Positions 1-9,365 of a stretch of DNA of 64,000 nt are shown one piece after another (the first letter of the stretch is position 1; each line of letters opens with the position of its first letter). A program made the position numbers and the translations under genes. Under the pieces are notes generated by a model, which was given only the letters and a program-made list of their open reading frames with translations, was not told where the DNA came from and did no database searches. The stretch comes from Rhizobium sp. WYJ-E13. GTDB taxonomy: Bacteria > Pseudomonadota > Alphaproteobacteria > Rhizobiales > Rhizobiaceae. The stretch spans positions 3,127,501-3,191,500 of the forward strand of contig NZ_CP076853.1 of assembly GCF_018987265.1 (NCBI RefSeq), written 5' to 3'.

Positions 1-414
1 GGGCTTCTGCTCTTTACCAACGACACGGAGTTTGCGCAGGCACTGCTCGATCCGATCACGCACGTCCCCAAGTCCTATCACGTGCAGATCGACCGGATCG
101 CCGACGACAGCATGCTATCGGCCATGACATCAGGCCTTCGGCACGACGGTGAATTGCTGCGCGCCACATCTGCGCGAAAGCTGCGCGAGGGCGACCGTAA
201 CTCCTGGATCGAAGTGGAGCTGCAGGAAGGCCGCAACCGGCAGATCCGCCGGATGTTGGAAGCACTCGATATCGCCTGCCTGCGGCTCGTACGTGTGGCT
301 ATCGGCGGGCTGGAGCTCGGCGACCTGCCAAGGGGATCGGTCAGGGCGCTCAACGAGGCCGAACTGAAGGATCTTCGCCGGAAGGTCAGTGCCAGCAAGA
401 AAATACGGGATTGA
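1..414 (+). CDS. RsuA/RluE-family 23S/16S rRNA pseudouridine synthase, C-terminal part
   Basis: The reading frame is open from the first base of the window, so the 5' end lies outside it. The visible 137 residues begin GLLLFTNDTEFA, then KSYHV, and end with the block EGRNRQIRRMLEA, which are the hallmarks of the RsuA/RluB/RluE/RluF group of pseudouridine synthases. These enzymes isomerise one uridine in ribosomal RNA. The catalytic aspartate block and any N-terminal S4 domain lie upstream and cannot be judged. The stop at 412-414 is 2 bases from the next start, so the two genes are probably co-transcribed. Which rRNA position is modified cannot be told from this fragment. Confidence 0.85.
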   Translation, partial: GLLLFTNDTEFAQALLDPITHVPKSYHVQIDRIADDSMLSAMTSGLRHDGELLRATSARKLREGDRNSWIEVELQEGRNRQIRRMLEALDIACLRLVRVAIGGLELGDLPRGSVRALNEAELKDLRRKVSASKKIRD

Positions 415-416
415 GA

Positions 417-1109
417 ATGAACGAAATGATGCCGCATGATTTCTGGCAGCAAATCCATCCACCCGGCAGTTTCGAAACAGGTGGCGACTTCACATCCTTC
501 TTCGTAGCGGAGCTGGAAGATGGCAGGCAATTGCGGCTGCCGATCCGCGTGCTCGCTGATGGCGAGCATGCGTTGGCCTCGCTGATCATCAATCAGGCGA
601 GCTTCGCGGTGCTGGATGCGCTCGCTGAAAACCTCGCAGCAAAGATAGAACCTTTCGCCATCGACGTGATCGCCGGCCTGCCGACACTCGGTCTCACACT
701 TGCGGCGGCAGTGGCCCAGAAGCTCGGCCATCACCGTTATGTGCCGCTCGGTACCTCCCGCAAATTCTGGTATCGCGAAGAACTGTCGGTCGCCCTCTCA
801 TCGATCACCACACCGGAGCAAGAGAAGCGCCTGTACGTCGATCCGCGCATGCTGCCTCTTCTGGAAGGCCGCCGTGTCGCGCTGATCGACGACGTTATAT
901 CGAGCGGAACCTCTATTGTCGCCGGGCTCGGTCTGCTGGCAGGCTGCGGCATAGAACCCGTCGTCGTCGGTGCGGCCATGCTGCAATCAGACCGTTGGCG
1001 CGCGGAACTCGACAGCGCGGGACCTCAATGGCAGGCACGCACGAAAGGCGTTTTCGCAACGCCTATCCTCGAGCGGACAGCCGAAGGAAAATGGTGTAAA
1101 CCGGCCTGA
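417..1109 (+). CDS. phosphoribosyltransferase-domain protein
   Basis: This 230-residue soluble protein carries the PRPP-binding loop VALIDDVISSGTS (two acidic residues, then a Ser/Gly/Thr turn) near residue 160, typical of type I phosphoribosyltransferases such as adenine or orotate phosphoribosyltransferase. The family moves a phosphoribosyl group between PRPP and a nucleobase, but the substrate cannot be read from the sequence. ATG at 417 was chosen because it follows the upstream stop by 2 bases; a TTG at 411 would overlap that stop. A purC-type gene lies 1.9 kb downstream, which fits purine metabolism only loosely. Confidence 0.75.
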   Translation: MNEMMPHDFWQQIHPPGSFETGGDFTSFFVAELEDGRQLRLPIRVLADGEHALASLIINQASFAVLDALAENLAAKIEPFAIDVIAGLPTLGLTLAAAVAQKLGHHRYVPLGTSRKFWYREELSVALSSITTPEQEKRLYVDPRMLPLLEGRRVALIDDVISSGTSIVAGLGLLAGCGIEPVVVGAAMLQSDRWRAELDSAGPQWQARTKGVFATPILERTAEGKWCKPA

Positions 1110-1217
1110 CCAACGGCAGGACCGCGCATGAGTACCATTCATTCTTTCATCTGAACGGACTATACAGCATCGGACGAAGAGCTACATTCCGCGTGTGATC
1201 GAATACAGGAACCGCCG

Positions 1218-2960
1218 ATGACGCCTGAGCAAGCAGCCCTGCTGATCCTGCTGGTGGCGATGCTCTTTCTGTTCTCCCTCGATCGCTTGCGCATCGAAGT
1301 TATCGCGATCGGCGGATTGCTTGCGGGCTATGTGCTCGGTCTTTACCCCGCCGACGGCATTTTTGCCGGCTTCGCAAGCCCCGTTGTCATCACCGTCGTG
1401 GAAATCCTGCTGATCGTCCAGGTCCTGGCGCGAACCAAACTCTTTGATAGCCTCGCCGAGCGCTTCGTCGTATCGCGCCTTTCGCATTTTCAGGTGATAT
1501 CTGGTGTCTCCGCCTTCAGCGGTTTCGTCTCGATCTTCATGAACAATATCGGCGCTTTCGCGATTACCCTGCCGCTGGTGCTGCGACTGAGCGCCGTCAT
1601 GGGCATTCCGCGTCGGCAGCTCGTGATGCCGGTCTCCTTCGCCGCTCTTCTCGGCGGTCTCGTTTCGCTGATCGGCACGCCTGCCAATCTTCTCGTCAGT
1701 GATGCGCTTGAAAAAGCCACGGGCAAAGGTTTCCGCTTCTTCGATTTTGCCTATGTCGGCCTGCCAGTCGCCATTCTGGGCATTCTGCTGATTACGCTGA
1801 TCGCACAGCGATTGTTTTCCGAGCCGGACGAACCCGCGGCAGCGCCCCATCCCCCCGCCCGTCGCATCGTCGTCGAGCGCAGCATTCCCGAACATTCGCC
1901 ACTCGTCGGCGCAACACTTGCTCAATGTCCGGAACGTTTCGGCATTCAGCCGCATGCCCTCGTCCGCGACGGGGCCTTCGTCTTCGGCCCACTCGAACAG
2001 TCAGTCATCCAGCCGGGCGACGTTCTCCTGGCCCAAGGTGCGGATTTGATCTTCGCGAATCTGGCCGCCTGCCAGGCGCTGGTGCCGGAAGCCCATCCGC
2101 ACGGGCTGCAGCCGGATTTCGCCAGCATCGAAGCCGTCGTCATGCCGGAAAGCACCGTCGTCGGCTCGCGTATCGCATCGCTGGAGGTCTTCCGCAATCG
2201 CGGGGTCACTGTCTCGGCACTGTCGATGCGCTCTCCCCGTATTGAAGGACGTTTTGCCGATCTGCAGCTTTCGATCGGCGATATCCTGGTGCTGGAAGGC
2301 CCGAAAGCGGCAATCGCGGAGGCGCTCGAGGAGTGCGAATGCCTGCCGCTTGCCTCCGCAGTGCCCTTCCCGACATCGTCGGCCTCGTGGCGACCCTTCG
2401 CGATCTTTGCCTGCGGCGTCGGTGCCTCCGCCTTCGGTCTTCGCCCCGATATCGCCCTTGCCTTCGTGGTGCTGGCGCTCGCCCTGGTCGGTTATCTCAA
2501 TATTCGCCATGCGATGGCGGATCTCAACTGGCCGATCATTATCATGCTCGGAGCGATGATCCCGATCGGTCAGGCGGTGGTGACAACGGGCACGGCCGAG
2601 ACCATTGCGGCATGGCTAGGCCTTGCCTTCCCGATCGGCCATCCCTTGTGGGGCATCGCGCTGGTTCTGTTTCTCGCCATGGCACTGACACCCTTCGTCA
2701 ACAATGCGACGGTTGCGATCGTTCTGGCTCCGATAGCGCTGGAGTTCGCACGCGTCGGTCAGCATGCGCCGCAGGCCTATCTGATTGCGGTGGCGGCTGG
2801 CGCATCGCAGGATTTCCTGACTCCCTTTGGCCATCACAACAATACGCTGTCGATGAGCATCGGCAGCTATCGCTTCGGCGATTTCCTGCGCGCCGGCTGG
2901 CCGCTAACGCTCGCCGGCTATATACTCACGCTCATCCTCATTGCCCTCTTCTGGCTTTGA
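1218..2960 (+). CDS. SLC13-type permease with two RCK_C (TrkA-C) domains
   Basis: A 580-residue inner-membrane protein with about ten or more hydrophobic segments in two halves. Residues about 210-380 between the halves form two consecutive RCK_C-like domains, each containing a (V/I)xxGD(V/I)L motif. The C-terminal half has the conserved TPFVNNATVAIVLAP segment of the SLC13/CitT/ArsB superfamily. Members move di- or tricarboxylates, sulfate or other anions with sodium or protons; cytosolic RCK_C modules usually gate by ligand binding. The substrate is unknown. It ends immediately before the purC-like gene, so co-transcription is possible. Confidence 0.8.
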   Translation: MTPEQAALLILLVAMLFLFSLDRLRIEVIAIGGLLAGYVLGLYPADGIFAGFASPVVITVVEILLIVQVLARTKLFDSLAERFVVSRLSHFQVISGVSAFSGFVSIFMNNIGAFAITLPLVLRLSAVMGIPRRQLVMPVSFAALLGGLVSLIGTPANLLVSDALEKATGKGFRFFDFAYVGLPVAILGILLITLIAQRLFSEPDEPAAAPHPPARRIVVERSIPEHSPLVGATLAQCPERFGIQPHALVRDGAFVFGPLEQSVIQPGDVLLAQGADLIFANLAACQALVPEAHPHGLQPDFASIEAVVMPESTVVGSRIASLEVFRNRGVTVSALSMRSPRIEGRFADLQLSIGDILVLEGPKAAIAEALEECECLPLASAVPFPTSSASWRPFAIFACGVGASAFGLRPDIALAFVVLALALVGYLNIRHAMADLNWPIIIMLGAMIPIGQAVVTTGTAETIAAWLGLAFPIGHPLWGIALVLFLAMALTPFVNNATVAIVLAPIALEFARVGQHAPQAYLIAVAAGASQDFLTPFGHHNNTLSMSIGSYRFGDFLRAGWPLTLAGYILTLILIALFWL

Positions 2961-3038
2961 ATGAGCCTTTGCTTGACTTCCCCGGCAATGAAACTAGAGC
3001 AGAGACAGTCTCAGACGATAGAAGGACAGCCAAGCGCC

Positions 3039-3983
3039 GTGCGTATTCTCTCCGAAGCCCATTTCCCGGAACTGCCGAACTACTACCGTGGCAAGGTGCG
3101 CGAGAATTACGATCTTGCGGATGGGCGGCGCATCATCATCAGCACTGATCGGCTGAGCGCCTTCGACCGCATTCTGACCTGCATCCCCTACAAGGGACAG
3201 GTGTTGACGCAGACAGCCCGCTACTGGTTCGAAGCGACGAAGGACATCTGCCCCAACCACGTTCTCGACTATCCCGATCCGAATGTCGTCATTGGCAAGC
3301 GGCTCGATATTCTTCCCGTCGAGATCGTCGTGCGCGGCTATCTCGCCGGCACGACCGGCACGTCGATCCTCACACTCTATAAGAAGGGCGAGCGCGAAAT
3401 GTACGGCATGCGCCTGCCCGACGGCATGCGCGACAACCAGATTCTTCCAGAACCGGTCATCACGCCGACCAGCAAGGAATTTGACGGCGGTCACGACGAA
3501 CCGCTGACGCCGGCTGAAATCGTCAGCCGCGGGCTATTGACTGGAGAACAGTGGGAAACGCTTTCCAAGTATGCGCTGGCGCTTTTCGCTCGCGGCCAGG
3601 AAATAACGGCAAAACGCGGCCTGATCCTCGTCGACACCAAATATGAATTCGGCACGGACGAGAACGGCAACATCATTCTCGCCGACGAGATCCATACGCC
3701 CGACAGCAGCCGCTACTGGGTAGCAGAAACCTATCCCGCTGCTTTCGCAGCGGGCAATCGCCCGGAAAGCTTCGACAAGGACTTTGTCCGCGCCTGGGTA
3801 GTCGAACGCTGCGATCCCTACAAGGATGCGATTCCGGAAATTCCGGTCGCGTTGATCGAGCAAACCTCGGCCGTCTATATCAAAGCCTATGAGTGGATCA
3901 CCGGTGAACACTTCGTACCCGACGACCGCGGCGAAACGCCCGCCGCGCGTGTCCGCACAAATCTCGCGCCCTATTTCCCCTGA
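3039..3983 (+). CDS. purC: phosphoribosylaminoimidazole-succinocarboxamide (SAICAR) synthase
   Basis: Catalyses ATP-dependent joining of aspartate to CAIR in purine synthesis, in the cytosol. The diagnostic blocks are [26 protein letters not shown] and DTKYEFG, followed by a [12 protein letters not shown] substrate region. GTG at 3039 gives 314 residues starting [13 protein letters not shown], the usual beginning of this longer (yeast-like) purC class, and has GAAGGA 12 bases upstream. ATG at 2961 or 2988 in the same frame would add a 26- or 17-residue unrelated-looking extension. Rhizobia often have a second, shorter purC in the purSQL region; this would be the longer paralogue. Confidence 0.9.
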   Translation: MRILSEAHFPELPNYYRGKVRENYDLADGRRIIISTDRLSAFDRILTCIPYKGQVLTQTARYWFEATKDICPNHVLDYPDPNVVIGKRLDILPVEIVVRGYLAGTTGTSILTLYKKGEREMYGMRLPDGMRDNQILPEPVITPTSKEFDGGHDEPLTPAEIVSRGLLTGEQWETLSKYALALFARGQEITAKRGLILVDTKYEFGTDENGNIILADEIHTPDSSRYWVAETYPAAFAAGNRPESFDKDFVRAWVVERCDPYKDAIPEIPVALIEQTSAVYIKAYEWITGEHFVPDDRGETPAARVRTNLAPYFP

Positions 3984-4078
3984 ACCGCGTGACTAGGCTG
4001 GGAGTCGGCTTGCAGCCTTTCGGCCAAACGCGCTAGCATTGAAAAAAGGGGTGTCGGGCCAAGCCCGGCGGGGGACAA

Positions 4079-4681
4079 ATGGCACGCAGGCCCAGACGCA
4101 AGGCCGAAGAGACCCGGGAGGATATCCTCTCGATGGCGGAGACGCTGTTTCGCCAGCACGGATTTGTGGCGGTTTCCATCGCCGATATCGCCGCCTCGCT
4201 ACACATGTCACCGGCCAACGTCTTCAAGCATTTCCACTCCAAGGCGGTCCTCGTCGATGCGATTGCCGAGCGCCATCTCGGCAATGCAACAGAGCGCTTC
4301 GCCGCAGTCGACACCAGCCTGCCGCCGAAGGAGCAGTTGCTGAGCTTCGTCCTGCGCCTCCTCGACAGCCATCTGCAGGACATCCAGCAGAACCCCTACA
4401 TCTTCGAAATGGTGATCTCTACTATCGATGCCAAGCTCGACGCTGGCCATCGCTATCGCGAGCGAATAGAGCAGAAACTCGGCGAGATCATCCGTGAAGG
4501 TGTGGCTGTAGGCAATTACCATTGCGACAATACGGACGCGGCAGCCCGCACCGTTGCAGACGTTCTCGCCTGTGTTCTGCATCCCATTCTCATTGCCAAG
4601 GACGACAAAAACACGCTTGTCCATCGTGCGGAAACAATCGTGTGTTTCGTGGATGCCGCACTGCAAAATAACCCTTGCTAA
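4079..4681 (+). CDS. TetR-family repressor of the adjacent RND efflux operon
   Basis: A 200-residue protein with an N-terminal TetR helix-turn-helix (residues about 10-60, with SIADIAASLHMSPANVFKHF) and a divergent C-terminal ligand/dimer domain. Position and orientation directly ahead of the membrane-fusion, RND and outer-membrane genes match the AmeR/AcrR arrangement, in which such a regulator represses the pump until an inducer binds. A GGGGGAC stretch 5-10 bases before the ATG serves as ribosome binding site. The inverted repeat that starts on its last base is the best operator candidate for the downstream genes. Confidence 0.85.
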   Translation: MARRPRRKAEETREDILSMAETLFRQHGFVAVSIADIAASLHMSPANVFKHFHSKAVLVDAIAERHLGNATERFAAVDTSLPPKEQLLSFVLRLLDSHLQDIQQNPYIFEMVISTIDAKLDAGHRYRERIEQKLGEIIREGVAVGNYHCDNTDAAARTVADVLACVLHPILIAKDDKNTLVHRAETIVCFVDAALQNNPC

Positions 4682-4706
4682 GTGACGATTGCTGAATTAC
4701 GTCACT
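4681..4706. promoter_or_regulatory. Inverted repeat, candidate TetR operator upstream of efflux operon
   Basis: AGTGACG, a 12-base spacer and CGTCACT form a perfect 7+7 inverted repeat. It begins on the last base of the tetR stop and lies 127 bases before the first efflux gene. Position and size suit a TetR-family site; there is no binding evidence. A TATATAG at about 4766-4773 could be a -10 element for the pump genes. Confidence 0.4.
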
Positions 4707-4832
4707 TCATAAAGCTTTTCTTAATATCGGATAACGGCACCTGTTTCCGGATCAATCATCACTCCTATATAGAGCGGCGCCTCCTAGGGCCGGCGATTGA
4801 ACCGCTACTGCCAACCGCACAGGAAATTCAGC

Positions 4833-6050
4833 ATGACCAGGCGCGCCCTCATCGTCTCCTCGGCCCTCTTGCTCGTTTTGGGCCTCGCCGCCTGCAACGA
4901 CAGCGGCAGCAAGCCCGCCGGCAATCCAGGCGCTGGCGGTGCCGCCCAGCAGGCCGCCCCGGTCGGTGTGGTCACGCTGAAGAAGGACACCTATCCGATC
5001 ACCACGATCCTGCCCGGCCGCGCCGAAGCCTTCCAGGTGGCCGATATCCGCCCGCAGGTGAGCGGTATCATCCGCGAGATCGCCTTTAGGGAGGGCGGTG
5101 AAGTCAAGAAGGGCGACCTGCTCTATCAGATCGACGATGCGGCCTATCGCGCCGCTGTCGAGCAGGCCCAGGCGGCCATCTCCAAGGCTCAGGCAAGCGT
5201 GCCGAGCGCCCAAAGCAATTTCGACCGCTACCAGCGGCTTGTCGGCAGCGGCGCGACGCAGATCGAGTTCGAAACCGCCCGCACAGCGCTGGCCCAGGCA
5301 AATGCCGAAGTCGAAGCGGCCAAGGCCGCGCTGACATCGGCGCAGATCGACCTTGACCACACGAAGATCGTTGCGCCCTTCGACGGCATTATCGACCAGA
5401 CCGCCTATAATGTCGGCAACCTCGTTGCCGCCAACCAGTCGACCGCGCTGACCACGATCCGCCAGCTTGATCCGATCTATATTTCGCTGACGGAATCGAG
5501 CACCAACCTTTTGAAGCTGCGCGATGCGATCGCTGCCGGGGAGGTCAAGGGCGAGGACAACAATGTTGCCTTCCGCCTGATCCTCGAAGATGGCCGCGAA
5601 TATAATCAGAAGGGCAAGCTGGACATGTCGAAGCAGGTCGTCAGCGAAACGACCGGTACCTTCATTATCCGCGTTGTCTTCCCGAATCCGGACCGTGTCG
5701 TCCTGCCGGGCATGTATGTGCGCGCGACGGTCGAGCTCGGTGCCGAGACAGGATATTCCCTGCCGCAGCTTTCGACGACCCGCGATGCCAACGGCCGCCT
5801 GACCGCACAGTTCATCTCCGCCGAGGGCAAGGTCGAGACCCGCGTCTTCCAGAATGCTACGCCCTCCAACAATTCCTGGCTCGTAACCGAGGGCGTGAAG
5901 GACGGCGATCAGCTGATCGTCAGCGGCCTCCAGTCGATTGTATCAGGCATGCCGGTGAAGCCGGTTCCGATGAAGATCAATGATAACGGCGTGGTTGTCC
6001 CTGCCGATCAGCCCGTGGCCGGAGGCGAACCGAAGCCCGCAGCAAAGTGA
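4833..6050 (+). CDS. RND efflux periplasmic adaptor (membrane fusion) lipoprotein, AcrA/AmeA-like
   Basis: A 405-residue adaptor that links the inner-membrane pump to the outer-membrane channel. The N-terminus is a lipoprotein signal with lipobox LAAC at about residues 18-21, then a Gly/Ala-rich linker, the biotinyl/lipoyl-like barrel (ADIRPQVSGIIREI and IVAPFDGIIDQ halves), an alpha-helical hairpin rich in Ala/Gln, and beta-barrel and membrane-proximal domains. ATG at 4833 was chosen over an upstream TTG because it begins the signal peptide and has AGGAAA 8 bases before it. First gene of a three-gene efflux operon. Confidence 0.93.
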   Translation: MTRRALIVSSALLLVLGLAACNDSGSKPAGNPGAGGAAQQAAPVGVVTLKKDTYPITTILPGRAEAFQVADIRPQVSGIIREIAFREGGEVKKGDLLYQIDDAAYRAAVEQAQAAISKAQASVPSAQSNFDRYQRLVGSGATQIEFETARTALAQANAEVEAAKAALTSAQIDLDHTKIVAPFDGIIDQTAYNVGNLVAANQSTALTTIRQLDPIYISLTESSTNLLKLRDAIAAGEVKGEDNNVAFRLILEDGREYNQKGKLDMSKQVVSETTGTFIIRVVFPNPDRVVLPGMYVRATVELGAETGYSLPQLSTTRDANGRLTAQFISAEGKVETRVFQNATPSNNSWLVTEGVKDGDQLIVSGLQSIVSGMPVKPVPMKINDNGVVVPADQPVAGGEPKPAAK

Positions 6051-6100
6051 TGCGCAGGCGCTTCCGTTTCGTCACCGTCCCAGCCGCACAGGAATAACTG

Positions 6101-9100
6101 ATGGCCAAGTTTTTCATCCGACGACCGATCTTCGCCTGGGTCATTGCGATCACCATCATGCTCGCCGGTCTGCTCGGCATCTTCACGCTGTCGATCTCCC
6201 AATATCCCGACATTGCGCCGACCACGGTCCGCATCAACGCCAGCTATCGCGGTGCAAGCGCCGAAACGGTCGAAAAGTCAGTGACAACCCTCATCGAAGA
6301 CGGCATGACCGGTCTCGATGACCTGACCTACATGACCTCGACCTCATCGACGGGCTCGGCCAGCATCTCGCTGACTTTCGGAACGAGCATCAATCCTGAC
6401 ATCGCGCAGGTGCAGGTGCAGAACAAGCTGCAGCTCGTCCAGTCGCAGCTTCCGGGCGACGTCATCGATGCCGGTATCAGCGTCACGCGTTCCACCTCGA
6501 GCATTCTCCTCGTCGGCTCGCTTGTCTCGACAGACGGCAAGCGCAGTTCCGTCGACCTCGGCAACATCATGTCGACCTCGATCGAAGACCAGATCCAGCG
6601 TCTGGAAGGCGTGGGCAGCATCAATGTGTTCGGCTCCGGCTACGCCATGCGCGTCTGGCTGGATCCGTTCAAGCTGCAGAAATACCAACTCACCCCCGGC
6701 GACGTGACCTCGGCCATCCAGGCACAGAACACCCAGGTCTCCGTCGGCTCGCTCGGCGCCCAGCCGGCCGTCCCGGGCCAGCAGATCAACGTCACCATCA
6801 CCGCCCAGAGCCAGCTCACCACGGTCGCCGATTTCGAGCACATCATCCTGAAGGTCGAAAAAGACGGTTCGACGGTACGGCTCAGCGACGTCGCTCGCGT
6901 CGAGATCGGCCAGGAAAGCTATGGCGGCAGCTCTCGCTACAACGGCCTGCCATCGTCTGGTTTCGCCATCAACCTCGCAATCGGCGCGAACGCCATCGAT
7001 ACCGCCGCCCGTGTCCGCACCGCTCTCGAAACGATCGGTCGCGGCCTGCCGGAGGGCGTCGAGATCACCTATCCCTACGACACGACCCCCTTCGTCGAGC
7101 TGTCGATCGAAAAGGTCGTGCATACGCTGATCGAGGCGATCGTGCTCGTCTTCGTGGTTCTGCTCATCTTCCTGCAGAACCTGCGTGCAACACTGATCCC
7201 GACCATCGCCGTTCCCGTCGTACTTCTGGGCACGTTCGGCATCCTCGCGATAACAGGGTACTCAATCAATACGCTGACCATGTTCGCCATGGTGCTGGCG
7301 ATCGGCCTTCTCGTCGACGATGCCATCGTCGTCGTCGAAAACGTCGAACGCATCATGTCAGAGGAAAAGCTCTCGCCGCTGGAGGCGACCGAGAAGTCGA
7401 TGGGCGAAATCACCGGCGCCATCGTCGGCATCGCTCTCGTACTGACCGCCGTCTTCATCCCCATGGCTTTCTTCGGCGGCTCGACCGGTATCATCTATCG
7501 CCAGTTCTCCATCACGATCGTGTCGGCCATGTTGCTTTCGGCCCTCGTCGCTATCGTGCTGACGCCGGCGCTCTGCGCCACGATGTTGAAGCCGGTCAAC
7601 GAGCACAAGAAACATCGCATCGGCGACTGGTTCAACCGCAACTTCACCCGCTCGACCAACGGCTATGTCCGCACCATCGGCTACCTGTTGAAGCGGCCGG
7701 TCCGTGTCATGCTGGTTTTCCTGCTGGTCGGCATCGGCTGCGCGTATCTCTTCACCCGCCTGCCGAGCTCGTTCCTGCCGCAGGAAGACCAAGGCGTGCT
7801 CCTGACCATCGTCACCACGCCGCCTGGGTCCACCACGCAGCAGACCCAAGCCGTCGTTGAAAAGGTCGAAAAATACTACCGTGAAAACGAGAAGGATGCG
7901 GTGGAATCCGTCTTCGGCGCGCTCGGCTTCGGATTCAACGGTTCGGGTCAGAACAGTGCCATCGTCTTCACCAAGCTCAAGGACTTCTCGCTGCGCACTG
8001 ATCACAACCTTAGCGCGCAGTCGGTGGTCAGCCGGGCGCTCAAGAGCTTCTTTGCGATCCGCGAGGCTCAGGTCTTTGCGCTGCTGCCGCCCGCGATCCA
8101 GGGTCTCGGCGTATCGAGCGGCTTCTCAATGTATCTGGTGGATACCGGCGGCCACGGCAATCAAGCCCTGACCGCCGCTTCTAAGCGGTTGATCCAGATG
8201 GCTGGCGCCACCGGCAAGGTCGTGGCACTTCGCTCGAACAACAAGGAAGTCGAGCCGCAAATGAAGATCCTGATCGATCAGGAGAAGATCGGCGCCATGG
8301 GTGTCGATCTTGCCTCGGTCAATTCCATGCTGTCGATCATCTTCACCGGCCGCGACGTCAACGATTTTACGCTGAATGGCGAGATCAAGCCGGTCTACGT
8401 GCAGGGCGACGGCCCCTTCCGCATGCAGCCGACCGATCTGAACCACTGGTATGCCCGCAACAACGCCGGCGAGATGGTGCCTTTCTCCGCCTTCACCACC
8501 ACCCAATGGGTTGACGGCGCGCCGTCTCTTGCCCGCTTCAACGCCGTCAGCGCCATTCCGCTGGATGGTGGCGCCGCACCAGGCGTCTCCTCAGGTGAAG
8601 CGATGAACGAGATGGAATCCCTGACTGAACAGCTTGGCGGCGGCTATACGGTTGCCTGGCAGGGTATCTCCTATCAGGAACGCCTCTCGGGCTCGCAGGC
8701 GCCGATGCTCTACGCGATCTCGGTTCTCGTCGTCTTCCTGTGCCTGGCCGCGCTCTACGAAAGCTGGTCGATCCCGTTCTCGGTCATTATGGCAGTGCCG
8801 GTCGGCGTGCTCGGAGCGCTTACCGCGGCAACGCTCTTCGGGCAGGCGAACGACGTCTATTTCAAGGTGGGCTTGCTCACGACCATCGGCCTTGCGGCGA
8901 AGAACGCGATCCTGATCGTGGAATTCGCCAAAGACCGGATGGAAACAGGACTGGGCCTCTTCGAGGCGACGCTGGAGGCAGCAAGGCTGCGCCTGCGTCC
9001 CATCATCATGACCTCTCTGGCATTTATCCTCGGCGTCGTGCCGCTGGCGATCGCAACGGGCGCGGGTTCCGCTGCGCAGAACGCGATCGGCATCGGCGTC

Positions 9101-9211
9101 CTCGGGGGCATGCTTTCTGCGGCGATGCTGGGCATTTTCTTCGTGCCGAGCTTCTTCGTCGTCATCCGCCGCATCTTCGCCACACGGCAAAAAAATGAGG
9201 CGGGAGTGTGA
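6101..9211 (+). CDS. RND multidrug efflux transporter, HAE1 family (AcrB/AmeB-like)
   Basis: A 1036-residue inner-membrane proton antiporter, the usual AcrB length. The N-terminus MAKFFIRRPIFAWVIAI is typical of HAE1 pumps; transmembrane segment 4 has LAIGLLVDDAIVVVENVER with the paired aspartates for proton relay. Two large periplasmic loops and about twelve transmembrane segments are evident, and the C-terminal half repeats the fold (GLAAKNAILIVEFAKD). It pumps lipophilic toxic compounds, for rhizobia often plant phenolics or flavonoids; the substrate here is not known. The leader CCGCACAGGAA upstream is nearly the same as that ahead of the adaptor gene. Confidence 0.95.
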   Translation: MAKFFIRRPIFAWVIAITIMLAGLLGIFTLSISQYPDIAPTTVRINASYRGASAETVEKSVTTLIEDGMTGLDDLTYMTSTSSTGSASISLTFGTSINPDIAQVQVQNKLQLVQSQLPGDVIDAGISVTRSTSSILLVGSLVSTDGKRSSVDLGNIMSTSIEDQIQRLEGVGSINVFGSGYAMRVWLDPFKLQKYQLTPGDVTSAIQAQNTQVSVGSLGAQPAVPGQQINVTITAQSQLTTVADFEHIILKVEKDGSTVRLSDVARVEIGQESYGGSSRYNGLPSSGFAINLAIGANAIDTAARVRTALETIGRGLPEGVEITYPYDTTPFVELSIEKVVHTLIEAIVLVFVVLLIFLQNLRATLIPTIAVPVVLLGTFGILAITGYSINTLTMFAMVLAIGLLVDDAIVVVENVERIMSEEKLSPLEATEKSMGEITGAIVGIALVLTAVFIPMAFFGGSTGIIYRQFSITIVSAMLLSALVAIVLTPALCATMLKPVNEHKKHRIGDWFNRNFTRSTNGYVRTIGYLLKRPVRVMLVFLLVGIGCAYLFTRLPSSFLPQEDQGVLLTIVTTPPGSTTQQTQAVVEKVEKYYRENEKDAVESVFGALGFGFNGSGQNSAIVFTKLKDFSLRTDHNLSAQSVVSRALKSFFAIREAQVFALLPPAIQGLGVSSGFSMYLVDTGGHGNQALTAASKRLIQMAGATGKVVALRSNNKEVEPQMKILIDQEKIGAMGVDLASVNSMLSIIFTGRDVNDFTLNGEIKPVYVQGDGPFRMQPTDLNHWYARNNAGEMVPFSAFTTTQWVDGAPSLARFNAVSAIPLDGGAAPGVSSGEAMNEMESLTEQLGGGYTVAWQGISYQERLSGSQAPMLYAISVLVVFLCLAALYESWSIPFSVIMAVPVGVLGALTAATLFGQANDVYFKVGLLTTIGLAAKNAILIVEFAKDRMETGLGLFEATLEAARLRLRPIIMTSLAFILGVVPLAIATGAGSAAQNAIGIGVLGGMLSAAMLGIFFVPSFFVVIRRIFATRQKNEAGV

Positions 9212-9365
9212 TATAAATGCACTGTGAGAAAGCTTTTCAGATTGCTACATTGCGCCCGGACTGCTTCGGCATGATGTTTGGCGTAGAGAACGAGGCGCGT
9301 TAGCCGATAGTGAAGCATGACGCTTCGGACAAGAATTGACTTGCTCGAGTTACAGGATGAAATGC

